From positions 1 to 64,000 of the forward strand of contig JABFVL010000036.1 in the NCBI GenBank assembly GCA_013362805.1: a stretch of 64,000 nt of DNA. The letters are read 5' to 3'. This DNA is from Mycobacteriales bacterium (lineage in GTDB: Bacteria; Actinomycetota; Actinomycetes; Mycobacteriales; QHCE01). Below, piece after piece: positions 44,355-53,326 of this stretch. The notes beneath the pieces were generated by a model, which searched no databases, was not told where the DNA came from, and saw only the letters and a list, made by a program, of their open reading frames with translations. Position 1 is the stretch's first letter. Every line of letters begins with the position of its first letter. The position numbers and the translations under genes were made by a program.

Positions 44355-45554
44355 ATGCATAAGTACGATTTATTCAGCAATAAATTCTTTGCAAACCCTG
44401 ATCCGGTTTTCCATGATATGAGGAAAAATGATCCGGTTTTTTGGGAACCCACGCTGGAAGCATGGGTCATTACTCGATACACCGATGTAAAAGCGGTATT
44501 GAGCGATGATCGATTTTCCGTGAATCGCAACTCGCGTATCCGTAAGGCGACGCCCGAAGCGGCGAAAGCCTCGCTCGCCGCCTGCTATGAACATTTAGAC
44601 AAATGGATGATCTTCACCGACGAGCCGGCACACAAGAAACTTCGTTCGGTTTTGGGGCCAGCCTATACCGCGGCGGCGGTGCGGCGATTCGTCCCCGAAA
44701 TCGCGGAGCTGGTGGACACGCTCATGCGCCCCGGTGTCGCTAACGGCGGAATGGATGTCATCGCCGACTTGGGCGTTGAGCTCACTGGCATCATCAACGC
44801 GCGACGTGTCGGCTTTCCCGTCGACATGGTCGATCAAGCGCGGCAGTGGAGTGATGACGTCTTCCTACTGTTCGGCTCCGGCATCGTCACCGAGGAAATC
44901 GTGGACCGGGCGCTGCGCAGCCTGCGCGAATGCCACGACTACGGATTTGAATTGCTGCGTGAGTGCGATCGGGAAACCGACAATCTTATTAATAGGCTCG
45001 CTAGCGCCGTAGACGACGGCATCATGAGCGAAGACCAAGTAGCCGCCTCCTGCGCGATGCTCATGATCGGCGGACATGAAGCGGCCCGGCACATGATCGG
45101 CAATGGCTTGCTCGCCTTGCTGGCATATCCCGATCAACTCGCCAAGTTTCGGGACCAGCCAGAGCTCGCCGACCAAACAATAGAAGAGCTGCTTCGGTGG
45201 GGCTCACCGCCGCTTTCTTCATTGCGCTGTGCGGCCACAGATGTCGAACTAGACGGCAAGATCATCCGCCAAGGCGATTTCGTGTTGAGCATGCTGCGAG
45301 CGGGAAATCACGATCCCGCTGTGTTTACTCGCCCCGATGACATCGATATTGAACGCCCACCAAAAAAACATTTGGGTTTCGGATTTGGGTTGCATTTCTG
45401 CACCGGATATTCCCTAGCCACAGCGCAGGTCAAGCTCGCCTTGCACGCCCTCGTTAAAAACAATCCACAATTGGCGATATCGCAAAGCTCACTGGAATGG
45501 ATTCCAAGCTTGTCCAGTCGAGGCGTGCGCTCCCTGCCCATCAAATTCGGTTAA
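44355..45554 (+). CDS. Cytochrome P450
   Basis: Soluble bacterial P450 of 399 residues: ExxR region in 'IEELLRW', heme-binding 'FGFGLHFCTGYSLA' with Cys349. The I-helix motif reads GGHEAARHM, so Ala243 replaces the Thr that usually helps proton delivery to oxygen, as in P450eryF and some peptide-crosslinking or unusual P450s. The ATG follows GAGAGGG. It is divergent from the small peptide operon (170 nt apart) and overlaps the convergent flavoprotein gene by 4 nt. No ferredoxin gene lies nearby. It may modify the peptide; unproven. Confidence 0.92.
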   Translation: MHKYDLFSNKFFANPDPVFHDMRKNDPVFWEPTLEAWVITRYTDVKAVLSDDRFSVNRNSRIRKATPEAAKASLAACYEHLDKWMIFTDEPAHKKLRSVLGPAYTAAAVRRFVPEIAELVDTLMRPGVANGGMDVIADLGVELTGIINARRVGFPVDMVDQARQWSDDVFLLFGSGIVTEEIVDRALRSLRECHDYGFELLRECDRETDNLINRLASAVDDGIMSEDQVAASCAMLMIGGHEAARHMIGNGLLALLAYPDQLAKFRDQPELADQTIEELLRWGSPPLSSLRCAATDVELDGKIIRQGDFVLSMLRAGNHDPAVFTRPDDIDIERPPKKHLGFGFGLHFCTGYSLATAQVKLALHALVKNNPQLAISQSSLEWIPSLSSRGVRSLPIKFG

Positions 45555-47023
45555 GAAAAGATGCCAGGCCCGGGCGTCAACACATTGCCCGGGTCGTACT
45601 TAGCTTTAAGCCGTTTAAGTTCCGCGAAGTATTCGCTGCCATAGTGGTGTTCCCAGTCGGAGGCATCGAATTGCGTGGCGCCAATCGGATATAGCGTTCC
45701 ACCAGCCTGGCGCGCCTGCTCATACCAACGCCTATTACGAGCCATCAGCTCCGGCACATACGACTCATCGATGGTTTTGCCGAAACTATCGGATGAGATA
45801 TCGAAGAGACAGACATGCTCACCTAGTGCGGCGTCAGGTAGTCGAAAGCTTCGGCGTTGGAACGTGCCACGATGCTTGCGAAAGAGCAACACCGGAGAGG
45901 TGGAGCTCCAATCGCGTTCGGTGAGCTCCTCGAGGACTTTTCTCACCAGCTCTTCGAAAACCTTCGAGCTATCGGTTATCGGTGCGGTGGAACTGCGATC
46001 GGGCAGAAAGTTGTCAGCCCACACCTTGGTGGTGCGAGACCAGCCTTGCGCCTCGTAACCGATGTAGCGTTTGTCAACTGATTCGGCGCGTTCCCAGTAG
46101 GTCATGTCCGCCGTGCGGATCGGGGCCCGGGAAAGCGCTTGAAACAGTTCCTGTTCATTTGGTGGCGTTTGCGGGTGGTAGTAGATGCCGACGCCGAGTT
46201 CGGCAATGGGCGGGCCACTTTCTTGTTGAGCCCAACGAATCAAAGTTTCGTCGATTCCTGGATGGTCGGAGAGAATCCGCTGATCATTGAGCGCGTCTCG
46301 CAGATCCTGATGTTCGTAGCGAAATGTGTAGCTGCGCACAAGCGGGGGAACCGGCACCATGGCCAGGCGCACACGAGTGATTATCCCGAACTGACCAAGG
46401 CCGCCGAGTACGGCGTGGAAAAGCTCGACGTTTTCATGGAGCGAACAGGTGAGCGTTTTCCCTGTTCCGGTGACGACGTCAAGTTCTTCTACCGCATCGA
46501 CGAGTCCGCCTTGATCCCGCAGGGTGCTGATCCCCCCGACGGAAAGCACTCCACCGATAGTGAGTCGCAGTATCGAAGGAACTCCGGTGCGTACCCGCAC
46601 GTCATGGACTAAACCAGCGGCCACAATGTCGCCCAGTGGTGCCCCTCCTTCCGCTTCGACGAAACGTTCGTCCGCGGCGAGTATCCGGTTCAGCGGACGC
46701 ATGTCGATGAGGACACCAGAGACGAGACTTTGCCCGAAACTGGTATGGCCCGCTCCTCGGGGTGCGATCTGTATGCCCCATTGATGACAGAAGGTCACCA
46801 TGGCGCCAACGTCCGAGGGGTCCTTGGGTAACAAAATGGCGGCGGGTTCGATGGTTGCTATGTTGCCTTGGTCATGTGCCGCATTTTGGCGGTCCTCTAA
46901 TGCGAGCCGCAATTCACCTTTTAAATGCGGGGCACGATGCCATGCCGATGAGCCGTCATCCGATCCCCATTGACCGGTTTCGGTATTAATCCCTATCGGG
47001 TCGGGGTATGCGGGAGTGGTCAT
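45551..47023 (-). CDS. FAD-linked oxidase (cytokinin-dehydrogenase/BBE-like)
   Basis: Flavoprotein of 490 residues. The FAD-binding PCMH-type domain (about 55-235) contains 'APRGAGHTSFGQSLVSGVLIDM', where the His is the usual covalent FAD site, and 'GGVLSVGGISTLRDQGGLVDAVEELDVVTGTGK'. The second half resembles the cytokinin-dehydrogenase substrate domain, and it ends with 'LKAKYDPGNVLTPGPGIF'. No signal peptide. The gene is convergent with the P450 gene and divergent from an M20 peptidase with a 10-bp inverted repeat between. It oxidises an amine or alcohol; the substrate is unknown. Confidence 0.88.
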   Translation of the reverse strand: MTTPAYPDPIGINTETGQWGSDDGSSAWHRAPHLKGELRLALEDRQNAAHDQGNIATIEPAAILLPKDPSDVGAMVTFCHQWGIQIAPRGAGHTSFGQSLVSGVLIDMRPLNRILAADERFVEAEGGAPLGDIVAAGLVHDVRVRTGVPSILRLTIGGVLSVGGISTLRDQGGLVDAVEELDVVTGTGKTLTCSLHENVELFHAVLGGLGQFGIITRVRLAMVPVPPLVRSYTFRYEHQDLRDALNDQRILSDHPGIDETLIRWAQQESGPPIAELGVGIYYHPQTPPNEQELFQALSRAPIRTADMTYWERAESVDKRYIGYEAQGWSRTTKVWADNFLPDRSSTAPITDSSKVFEELVRKVLEELTERDWSSTSPVLLFRKHRGTFQRRSFRLPDAALGEHVCLFDISSDSFGKTIDESYVPELMARNRRWYEQARQAGGTLYPIGATQFDASDWEHHYGSEYFAELKRLKAKYDPGNVLTPGPGIFS

Positions 47024-47045
47024 TGGGGCCCCTTTTTCGACGAAA

Positions 47046-47069
47046 CGCTGATTATTGCCATAATCAGCG
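47046..47069. promoter_or_regulatory. Putative operator between flavoprotein and M20 genes
   Basis: Perfect inverted repeat CGCTGATTAT-TGCC-ATAATCAGCG in the 112-nt divergent region. Probably a regulator site acting on both genes; no regulator gene is nearby. Confidence 0.5.
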
Positions 47070-47135
47070 GACGGCTTCTAAATTATCGGACAAGATAACA
47101 TCCGCAGCTACTAATTTAACGGTCAAGGAAAAGAA

Positions 47136-48500
47136 TTGAGTTTCGGTAATAAAGACGCGGTTCGCGACATACGAAGCACGATTCAATCAATGATGCCTAA
47201 CGCCCGGCAGGAATTATCCCATTTAGTGAGCTTTCAGTCAGTGGCAGGCAACAACCAATTCCCGACGGAGGAAAGCGCTAAAGCGGCGGAATGGATCTTG
47301 ACCGCCTGTCGCGAGCTTGGGCTCAACGAGGGTGGCCTTTATCCCGCCGCGGATGGCACTTCACTCGTTATAGCAAGCAGGCAAGCTCCCCCAGGCGCTC
47401 CTACGGTATTGCTCTACAGCCACTACGACGTGCAGCCACCTTTGGACGCTGCGGCCTGGCACACTCCCCCTTTCACTCTCACCGAGCGCGACAACCGTTG
47501 GTACGGTCGCGGCACCGCCGACTGCAAGGGGGGCGTGATGATGAATCTGCTCGCCCTCCGCGCGCTAGGACGCCACCCCAACATTGGAATCACAATGGTG
47601 GTGGAAGGCTCCGAAGAGTTGGGTAGTCCGGGGCTAGTCCGTTTCGTACGAGACAACCCCGATCTTGTGCGGGCCGATGCCATTTTGATCTGCGATGGCG
47701 GCAATGCCGCTGTTGGGCAACCAACTTTGACTACCTCGCTGCGCGGCAATATCCACGCGTTGGTGACAGTTCGAGCTTTACAAGCGCAGGTTCACTCCGG
47801 GATGTTCGGTGGCGCCGCGCCAGACCCGCTCGCCGCTTTAACCAAGATGCTCGCTGGACTGTGGGACAAAGCCGGCAATGTCACAATTCGCGGTCTAGAT
47901 AACGCCGGAATATGGGAAGGCGCCGAGTATCCAACTGACCGGTTTCGGCGCGAAGCCGGAGTGTTAGCCGACGTCGATCTACTCGGCGACAACATCGCGA
48001 ATCAAGTGTGGGCACGTCCATCCCTCACCATCCTCGGTATAGATTGCCCCTCGGTGCAAGAGTCAGTGCCAGTGATTCAGGCACAAGTGCGCGCCCGGCT
48101 GGGCCTACGAGTCCCGCCTGGCATCAAATCAGATTTCGCCTATCAAGCTTTAGCCGATCAGCTGACTCTAGATGCGCCCTGGAATGTACGAGTGGAGGTC
48201 GAGCATGAAGCCAGCGGGCAACCTTTCACCGCCACTCAAGGCGGTCCGGCCTACGCGGCGATGCAAGCGGCCATGCGCGCGGCGTATGGCACCGAAACAG
48301 TGACACAGGGCCAGGGCGCTTCCATTCCGGTGTGCACTGTATTCGCGGAACAGTTCCCCGATGCGGAAATCATGCTCATGGGCTTGTGCGAACCCGAAGC
48401 CATGATCCACGCGCCCAACGAGAGCCTTGATCCCACGGAGCTGGAAAACATGGCCGTGGCCGAAGCTCTCTTTTTGGCTTCATACGGCCATTCTCGATAG
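47136..48500 (+). CDS. M20-family dipeptidase/amidohydrolase
   Basis: Metallopeptidase of 454 residues in the CNDP/PepV-like branch. Zinc-ligand motifs: His in 'LYSHYDVQPP', Asp in 'GRGTADCKGG', Glu pair in 'EGSEELGSPG', Asp in 'CDGGNAA', and the last His in 'EAMIHAPNES'. The dimerisation insert lies between about 205 and 320 ('AQVHSGMFGGAAPDPL'). TTG start after AAGGAAAAG. Likely cuts dipeptides or N-acyl amino acids. Opposite the flavoprotein gene with a shared inverted repeat, so possibly part of the same pathway, for example as final peptide trimming; this is inference. Confidence 0.9.
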   Translation: MSFGNKDAVRDIRSTIQSMMPNARQELSHLVSFQSVAGNNQFPTEESAKAAEWILTACRELGLNEGGLYPAADGTSLVIASRQAPPGAPTVLLYSHYDVQPPLDAAAWHTPPFTLTERDNRWYGRGTADCKGGVMMNLLALRALGRHPNIGITMVVEGSEELGSPGLVRFVRDNPDLVRADAILICDGGNAAVGQPTLTTSLRGNIHALVTVRALQAQVHSGMFGGAAPDPLAALTKMLAGLWDKAGNVTIRGLDNAGIWEGAEYPTDRFRREAGVLADVDLLGDNIANQVWARPSLTILGIDCPSVQESVPVIQAQVRARLGLRVPPGIKSDFAYQALADQLTLDAPWNVRVEVEHEASGQPFTATQGGPAYAAMQAAMRAAYGTETVTQGQGASIPVCTVFAEQFPDAEIMLMGLCEPEAMIHAPNESLDPTELENMAVAEALFLASYGHSR

Positions 48501-48641
48501 GCCCATCCAACCTGCCATTCGGGCACTGTTAGCTGATATAAGCGACATGTCACATTCACGAAACATGACGGAAGCTGGGACGTAACTGGAAACCGGCAAA
48601 ATCCTTCCATCGCTTAATTCCTCCCCTGAAGGACCTTGCCG

Positions 48642-49913
48642 ATGGACAGCGGAGACACCGCCTGGATTTTGACTAGCGCCGCCCTCGTGCTGTTAATGAC
48701 GCCCGGAGTGGCGTTCTTTTACGGCGGGATGGTCCGAGCGACCAGCGTCATCAACATGATTTTGATGAGCTTCGGCTGCATCGCCATCGTGAGTGTTATT
48801 TGGCCTCTGTTCGGGTTCTCACTAGCGTTTGGACCCGATGCCGGGGCGGGGCTAATCGGCAACTTGGATCACGTCGGCATGTCTGAGCTGCTTAACAAAG
48901 AACAAGGCACCATGCCCATGTTGGCATTCGCTTCCTTTCAGCTCATGTTCGCCGTCATCACCCCCGCGTTAATCACCGGGGCCATCGCGGACCGCGCGAA
49001 ATTCTCGGCTTGGCTGATCTTCGCCGCACTGTGGACCTGCCTGGTGTATCTGCCGGTAGCTCACTGGGTGTTTTTCCTCGATGACGGCAATGGCGGCTGG
49101 ATAGGTGACCGCTTGGGCGCGATTGACTTCGCCGGTGGAACCGCCGTGCACGTGAATGCCGGCGCGGCAGCCTTGGCCCTTGCGATTGTGTTGGGTAAAC
49201 GGGCTGGCTGGCCCGCAAAACACACTCGTCCGCACAACCTGCCATTTGTATTGCTCGGCGCTGGCTTGTTGTGGTTCGGCTGGTTTGGTTTCAATGCTGG
49301 TTCAGCTGGCGCGGCCAATGCGTTAGCCGCTACCGCTTTCTTCAACACACAGGTAGCCGCATCCTGCGCGGCTTTGGCCTGGATAGTGGTAGAACGAATT
49401 CGCACTGGCCATATCACCGCGCTCGGAATGGCCTCGGGAGCAATCGCCGGTTTGGTGGCCATTACCCCAGCCTGCGCGTCAGTCAACCCGTTGGGGGCGC
49501 TAGCCATTGGTGCGATCGCTGGAGCGGTGTGCTGTTTCGCGGTGGAACTCAAATTCCGACTCGGGTATGACGATTCCCTCGATGTGGTCGGAGTGCACTT
49601 GGTCGGCGGAATTATTGGGTCGGTTTTGATTGGCCTGTTCGCGACGGCCGCTACCGGCGGCGTCGATGGGCTGTTCTATGGCGGAGGATGGGCGCAACTG
49701 GGCAAGCAGGGCTTGGCTGTTCTGGCGGTGGGAGCCTATTCTTTCGCTCTCTCCTACCTACTAGGCAAAGTGATTGACAAACTGATCGGCTTCCGCGTGG
49801 TGGCTGGCCACGAAGCCGACGGAGTTGACTTTCATCAACATCGTGATGTGTCCTACGAACTGCCCATTCCCGTCAGCCCAGCGGTCGATGCACCCGAGAA
49901 AGAAAAGGTCTAG
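48642..49913 (+). CDS. amt: Ammonium transporter (Amt/MEP/Rh)
   Basis: Integral membrane protein of 423 residues and eleven expected helices. Family signatures: 'TPGVAFFYGGMVRATSVINMILMS', 'DFAGGTAVHVNAGAAALA' (first pore His), 'LWFGWFGFNAGSAGAAN', 'DDSLDVVGVHLVGGIIGSV' (second pore His). The cytoplasmic tail is acidic/Pro-rich. The ATG at 48642 has GAAGGA at proper distance; TTG two codons earlier is less likely. A glnK gene, usual downstream, is absent: the next 230 nt hold nothing. Confidence 0.95.
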   Translation: MDSGDTAWILTSAALVLLMTPGVAFFYGGMVRATSVINMILMSFGCIAIVSVIWPLFGFSLAFGPDAGAGLIGNLDHVGMSELLNKEQGTMPMLAFASFQLMFAVITPALITGAIADRAKFSAWLIFAALWTCLVYLPVAHWVFFLDDGNGGWIGDRLGAIDFAGGTAVHVNAGAAALALAIVLGKRAGWPAKHTRPHNLPFVLLGAGLLWFGWFGFNAGSAGAANALAATAFFNTQVAASCAALAWIVVERIRTGHITALGMASGAIAGLVAITPACASVNPLGALAIGAIAGAVCCFAVELKFRLGYDDSLDVVGVHLVGGIIGSVLIGLFATAATGGVDGLFYGGGWAQLGKQGLAVLAVGAYSFALSYLLGKVIDKLIGFRVVAGHEADGVDFHQHRDVSYELPIPVSPAVDAPEKEKV

Positions 49914-50148
49914 TGGCGACAGAGCTGCCCATGATGGCGCTCACGGCATAGCCCATCGCACTGGCGCCAACGCCGTCTCCACCAATATCTCAACGCAGTC
50001 ATCGAAACACGTAACGTAAATCACAATCGACTCGATAGCAGCGTAGCTAACAGAAGTGATGCCCGCTTCTGGCTCTCCACATAGGGCGTTCCGCCTCCAA
50101 CTAGCTAGCGGAACGTGGCTGCTGGCTTCTAGTTGATCGGAGTTGTCG

Positions 50149-50865
50149 ATGTCTGAACCCACACCGCCAGAGGATCCCGCCGCCACACATGGAGCTTGGC
50201 AAGCCAGCGACGGAAAGTATTACAGCGCAGATAACCAGCATGTGTGGAATAGCGGCACATGGCAACCGGTGAGCAACGCACCTATGCCGGTCAAACCGAA
50301 GTCACAGACAGGGCTAGTTGTCGGGTTGATCATCGGTGGTGTCGTCTTAGCGCTGTGCGCGTTCTGCGGGATAGGCGCACTCGTTGCCGGATCAAACAGT
50401 GAAGACTCTTCATCCAGCTCGTCAAAATCACCCCAGCGCTCCGCCGACAGGAGTGTGGAAGACGCAGCGCCGGCTGGCCTGGGCGCTCCCGTGCGTGATG
50501 GAAAATTTGAGTTCACAGTCAATGAAGTGAATTGCGGCGTGAGTCAAGTTGGAACCGAATATCTCAACGCGACCGCGCAAGGCCAGTATTGCCTAGTCAA
50601 CATCACGACGAAGAATATCGGCGACGTTCCTCAAACCTTCTTCGATAGCAACCAATACGGCTATGGACCCAATGGAGAGAAGTTCAGCACAGACAGCACC
50701 GCGTCGATCTATTCAAATGCGGACACCACGCTGTGGATGAATGAGATAAACCCTGGCAACAGTCTCACCGGCGTCATCGTGTTCGACATCCCTAAGGATG
50801 GCAGCATAAAAACGCTCGAGCTGCATGACTCCGCATTTTCTGGAGGTGTGAGCGTCCAGGTCTAG
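50149..50865 (+). CDS. Membrane-anchored DUF4352-like protein
   Basis: Protein of 238 residues. A short N-terminal motif with 'GAWQASDGKYYSADNQHVW' resembles the Trp-rich DUF2510-type region; one membrane helix (about 55-80) follows, then a Ser-rich linker and a beta-sandwich of the DUF4352/telokin-like kind ('VRDGKFEFTVNEVNCG', 'GQYCLVNITTKNIGDVPQTFFDSNQ', 'LTGVIVFDIPKDG'). The domain should be extracellular with one disulfide. GGAG 7 nt before the ATG. Function unknown. Confidence 0.83.
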   Translation: MSEPTPPEDPAATHGAWQASDGKYYSADNQHVWNSGTWQPVSNAPMPVKPKSQTGLVVGLIIGGVVLALCAFCGIGALVAGSNSEDSSSSSSKSPQRSADRSVEDAAPAGLGAPVRDGKFEFTVNEVNCGVSQVGTEYLNATAQGQYCLVNITTKNIGDVPQTFFDSNQYGYGPNGEKFSTDSTASIYSNADTTLWMNEINPGNSLTGVIVFDIPKDGSIKTLELHDSAFSGGVSVQV

Positions 50866-50932
50866 CCGCGCGGTCTGGGCGAGGGCAATCGGCAGCCAAG
50901 CGCCAACGCGGCTGATCCCCACGATCCTGCGG

Positions 50933-51205
50933 TCAAGCGGTCCCGAAGCGAGCCGCGGAGCGAGCTTTCGCTTTCGCGGCTTCTACCTCGCGATTTTTCG
51001 GCGGTGCCGTGGTAACAAGCGAATCCAAGAGCTCCTGCGTCGCCACGGCTATCGCTTGGACAGCGTGGTCGAACGCTTGTTGGTTCGCAACGGAGGGCTT
51101 TGTGGTACCTGCGATCTTGCGCACGTATTGCAAGGCGGCCGCACCAATCTCGTCAGATGAGGCTGGCGGGGCAAAATTGTTCAAGGTTTTGATGTTTCTG
51201 CACAT
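50933..51205 (-). CDS. DUF2277-family small protein
   Basis: Protein of 90 residues that begins with the family signature MCRNIKTLNNFAPPASSDEI and continues 'AALQYVRKIAGTTKPS..N...F..AV..I...T..LL', the usual DUF2277 pattern (annotated in several genomes as possible ferritin/DNA-binding helper, unproven). Cytosolic and helical, with a basic C-terminal end. Start is the ATG of the conserved MCRN. Confidence 0.87.
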   Translation of the reverse strand: MCRNIKTLNNFAPPASSDEIGAAALQYVRKIAGTTKPSVANQQAFDHAVQAIAVATQELLDSLVTTAPPKNREVEAAKAKARSAARFGTA

Positions 51206-51544
51206 AGTTCCAGCATCACACCTCACTCAGCCCACGTGAAGAGATGCGGATGCATCAACTGGCGGCGCGGGTTTTTGGCGCCACCTTCGAATGCGCGGAC
51301 TGCGTAACTCTGCGACCACGTCCGCTCACTTTCATGTTGTTGAGGAATTAGTTGAAATTCGCAGGTTCAAACTATTTGAGTAGTCAAATACCTATTAATT
51401 ATCAATTTTCACACTTCACCCGCCTTTTCAACCCGACCTGAGCCCGCTACATAGCGTCGCTGAAAAATCTTGCGCCTATGGATTCACACCCAAAAATCTC
51501 GTTGATGCGACAGACCCGGCTTACAGCACTGTGTGACAGCTATA
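51206..51544. other. AT-rich non-coding stretch
   Basis: This region is visibly richer in A/T than its surroundings (around 51340-51410). It separates DUF2277 from the GIY-YIG gene. No convincing ORF, RNA gene or repeat was found. Confidence 0.5.
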
Positions 51545-52021
51545 TCAACGCTGTCGGTGGCGTTTTAGGTAGCGCTCCAAGCGTCGAATCACGCGGTAAG
51601 CGGTGCTCCCCCGTTTACCGCGTCCGGGCTTCAACAAGAGAGTGAGCAGTGACAGAAAGAGCAGCAACGGCGTGAGAAAACGACTGGGGCGCACCTGACT
51701 TCGCGGCGATGTAGTTCTGGCGCGGGGTGACGGTGGACCGACACGCACTCGATGTGGGTTTGTGCCGTTGTGAATATGGTTGTGTAGCGGCCGCGCGCTC
51801 TTGATCAATCCAGCTTCGGCGGCCAGCGCCTCCGCACGGTTCGGGTAGATGCCAACGATATGTCTAGTGTGGACGTCAGGCCACCATTGCTGATGGCGGC
51901 GGTGTTCTTCCCAACGCTCTTTTTCCCGACCTACCCGGGCCACGCCGACATAAAGAAGTCGGCCGTCGGCGCCATAGAGCGCGTACACGGACGTTGGGCC
52001 TTGCAAGGGTGGTGCGGTCAT
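51545..52021 (-). CDS. GIY-YIG domain protein with hydrophobic tail
   Basis: Protein of 158 residues. The first 85 residues form a GIY-YIG nuclease fold ('SVYALYGADGRLLYVGVARVGREKERWEEH', then Arg, and Glu in 'AEAGLIKSARPLHN'). After an Arg/Pro-rich linker there is a hydrophobic stretch ('FLTPLLLFLSLLTLLL') and a basic end, which suggests membrane association; an odd combination for a nuclease. It is located 56 nt downstream of the Ku gene on the same strand. Confidence 0.75.
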   Translation of the reverse strand: MTAPPLQGPTSVYALYGADGRLLYVGVARVGREKERWEEHRRHQQWWPDVHTRHIVGIYPNRAEALAAEAGLIKSARPLHNHIHNGTNPHRVRVGPPSPRARTTSPRSQVRPSRFLTPLLLFLSLLTLLLKPGRGKRGSTAYRVIRRLERYLKRHRQR

Positions 52022-52077
52022 GCTCCTAATTGTCCCGCTACATCCGACAATTTGCCGGGCGGGTTAGAAAATGTGGC

Positions 52078-53061
52078 TCAGCTGGCTCGAGTTTTGGCCT
52101 TCTTCGCGGCACTCTTTGTCGTTCCAGCTTTGCGAGTCGTTGTCTTCTTAGCGGTGGACTTTTTCGTACCGCTCTTTTTAGCCGCTGATTTGCTCGCCGC
52201 CGCTTTCTTGGGTGCCGCCTTTTTCGCTTTACTCTTCCCCCTGATTGGGGTGACCGTTGCGGATTCCTTTTGCTCGCCGCTCGGCTTCTTAGCGGCGGCA
52301 ACACTCGCTTTCAGCGCGGACATCAGATCAATGACATTGGATTCTTTCGCGCCCGCTTCCGCCACCGGCGCCTGGACTATTTCGTGACCAGCGATCTTTT
52401 CCTCGACCAGCTCACGCAGCGCGATCGCGTATTCGTCCCGATATTGCTCGGGCTCGAAGTCTCCAGCGAGCGCCTCAATATATGTCGCGGCGATTTTCAT
52501 TTCGTCGGCTCGAGCATGAATTTTACTGTCGGGCGCCAGCGCGGCCGGGTCTCGGATTTCATCGGGCCACAACATGGTTTGTAGCACCAATACCTGCCCG
52601 TGAGCACGGAGCATTGCCAACGCCTCCCGCTGCCGTAGCGCCACTTTTACGAGCGCGACGGTCCCGGCCTGTTGGAGTGCGTCCCGGAGCAACACATAGG
52701 GCTTCGCTCCAGCTTTATCGGCTTCCAGGTAATAGCTTTTCGCGAGGTACATCCCGTCGACTTGTTCGGCGGGTACGAATCGAAGTACTTCAATTTGATG
52801 TGTGGTCGCGACTGGGAGGTTGGCGAGCTCATCCGCTGTCAACACGACCACCTGCCCGTCGGGCATTTCATAGCCTCGGGCGATCTCGGCTTGCGCGACT
52901 GGCTTTTCTTCGGATTCGCACACGCGTCGATACCGAATTCTTGACCCATCAGCGACATGCACTTGATGCAGCGGAGTGTCGTGCTCTTCGGTCGCCGCAT
53001 ACAGCTTGATGGGGATTGCCACCAGGCCGAAGGACACCACGCCTTTCCACATGCTTCGCAT
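52078..53061 (-). CDS. ku: Ku DNA end-binding protein
   Basis: Prokaryotic Ku of 327 residues for non-homologous end joining. The N terminus 'MRSMWKGVVSFGLVAIPIKLYAATEEHD' is typical, and the core ends near residue 250. The C-terminal tail (about 265-327) consists of Lys/Ala/Thr repeats (KKAAPKKAA, KKSTAKKTTTRK), like the basic tails of mycobacterial and streptomycete Ku that bind DNA. No ligD gene flanks it. The tail region is low in complexity and may vary in length between strains. Confidence 0.93.
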   Translation of the reverse strand: MRSMWKGVVSFGLVAIPIKLYAATEEHDTPLHQVHVADGSRIRYRRVCESEEKPVAQAEIARGYEMPDGQVVVLTADELANLPVATTHQIEVLRFVPAEQVDGMYLAKSYYLEADKAGAKPYVLLRDALQQAGTVALVKVALRQREALAMLRAHGQVLVLQTMLWPDEIRDPAALAPDSKIHARADEMKIAATYIEALAGDFEPEQYRDEYAIALRELVEEKIAGHEIVQAPVAEAGAKESNVIDLMSALKASVAAAKKPSGEQKESATVTPIRGKSKAKKAAPKKAAASKSAAKKSGTKKSTAKKTTTRKAGTTKSAAKKAKTRAS

Positions 53062-53326
53062 ACCTCATGATGAAACCGGAGTTGGTAACTGTAAACATGC
53101 GGATTCACCAGTGGGCTTGATGTGGTTAATGAGGTAAACCGACGGCGTGTCGCTGCATCAATTGACAAATCACATTAAAGCGATTTATTACGTGAATTAG
53201 TCGTTAGAACAACAGGAAACAGCTCCATAAATATCCGAGCAAAGTGACTTAGCACACCAAGGCCGATACTAGGATTGCATCAACCCAACCCCGGGGACCA
53301 CGACCGCTCTGCCGAGGATTCTGCTG

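Noticed and set aside
52078..52280. Repetitive Lys/Ala codons in the Ku tail as a CRISPR or DNA repeat array
   Set aside because: The repeats are short, imperfect and in frame with the basic tail; they encode low-complexity protein.
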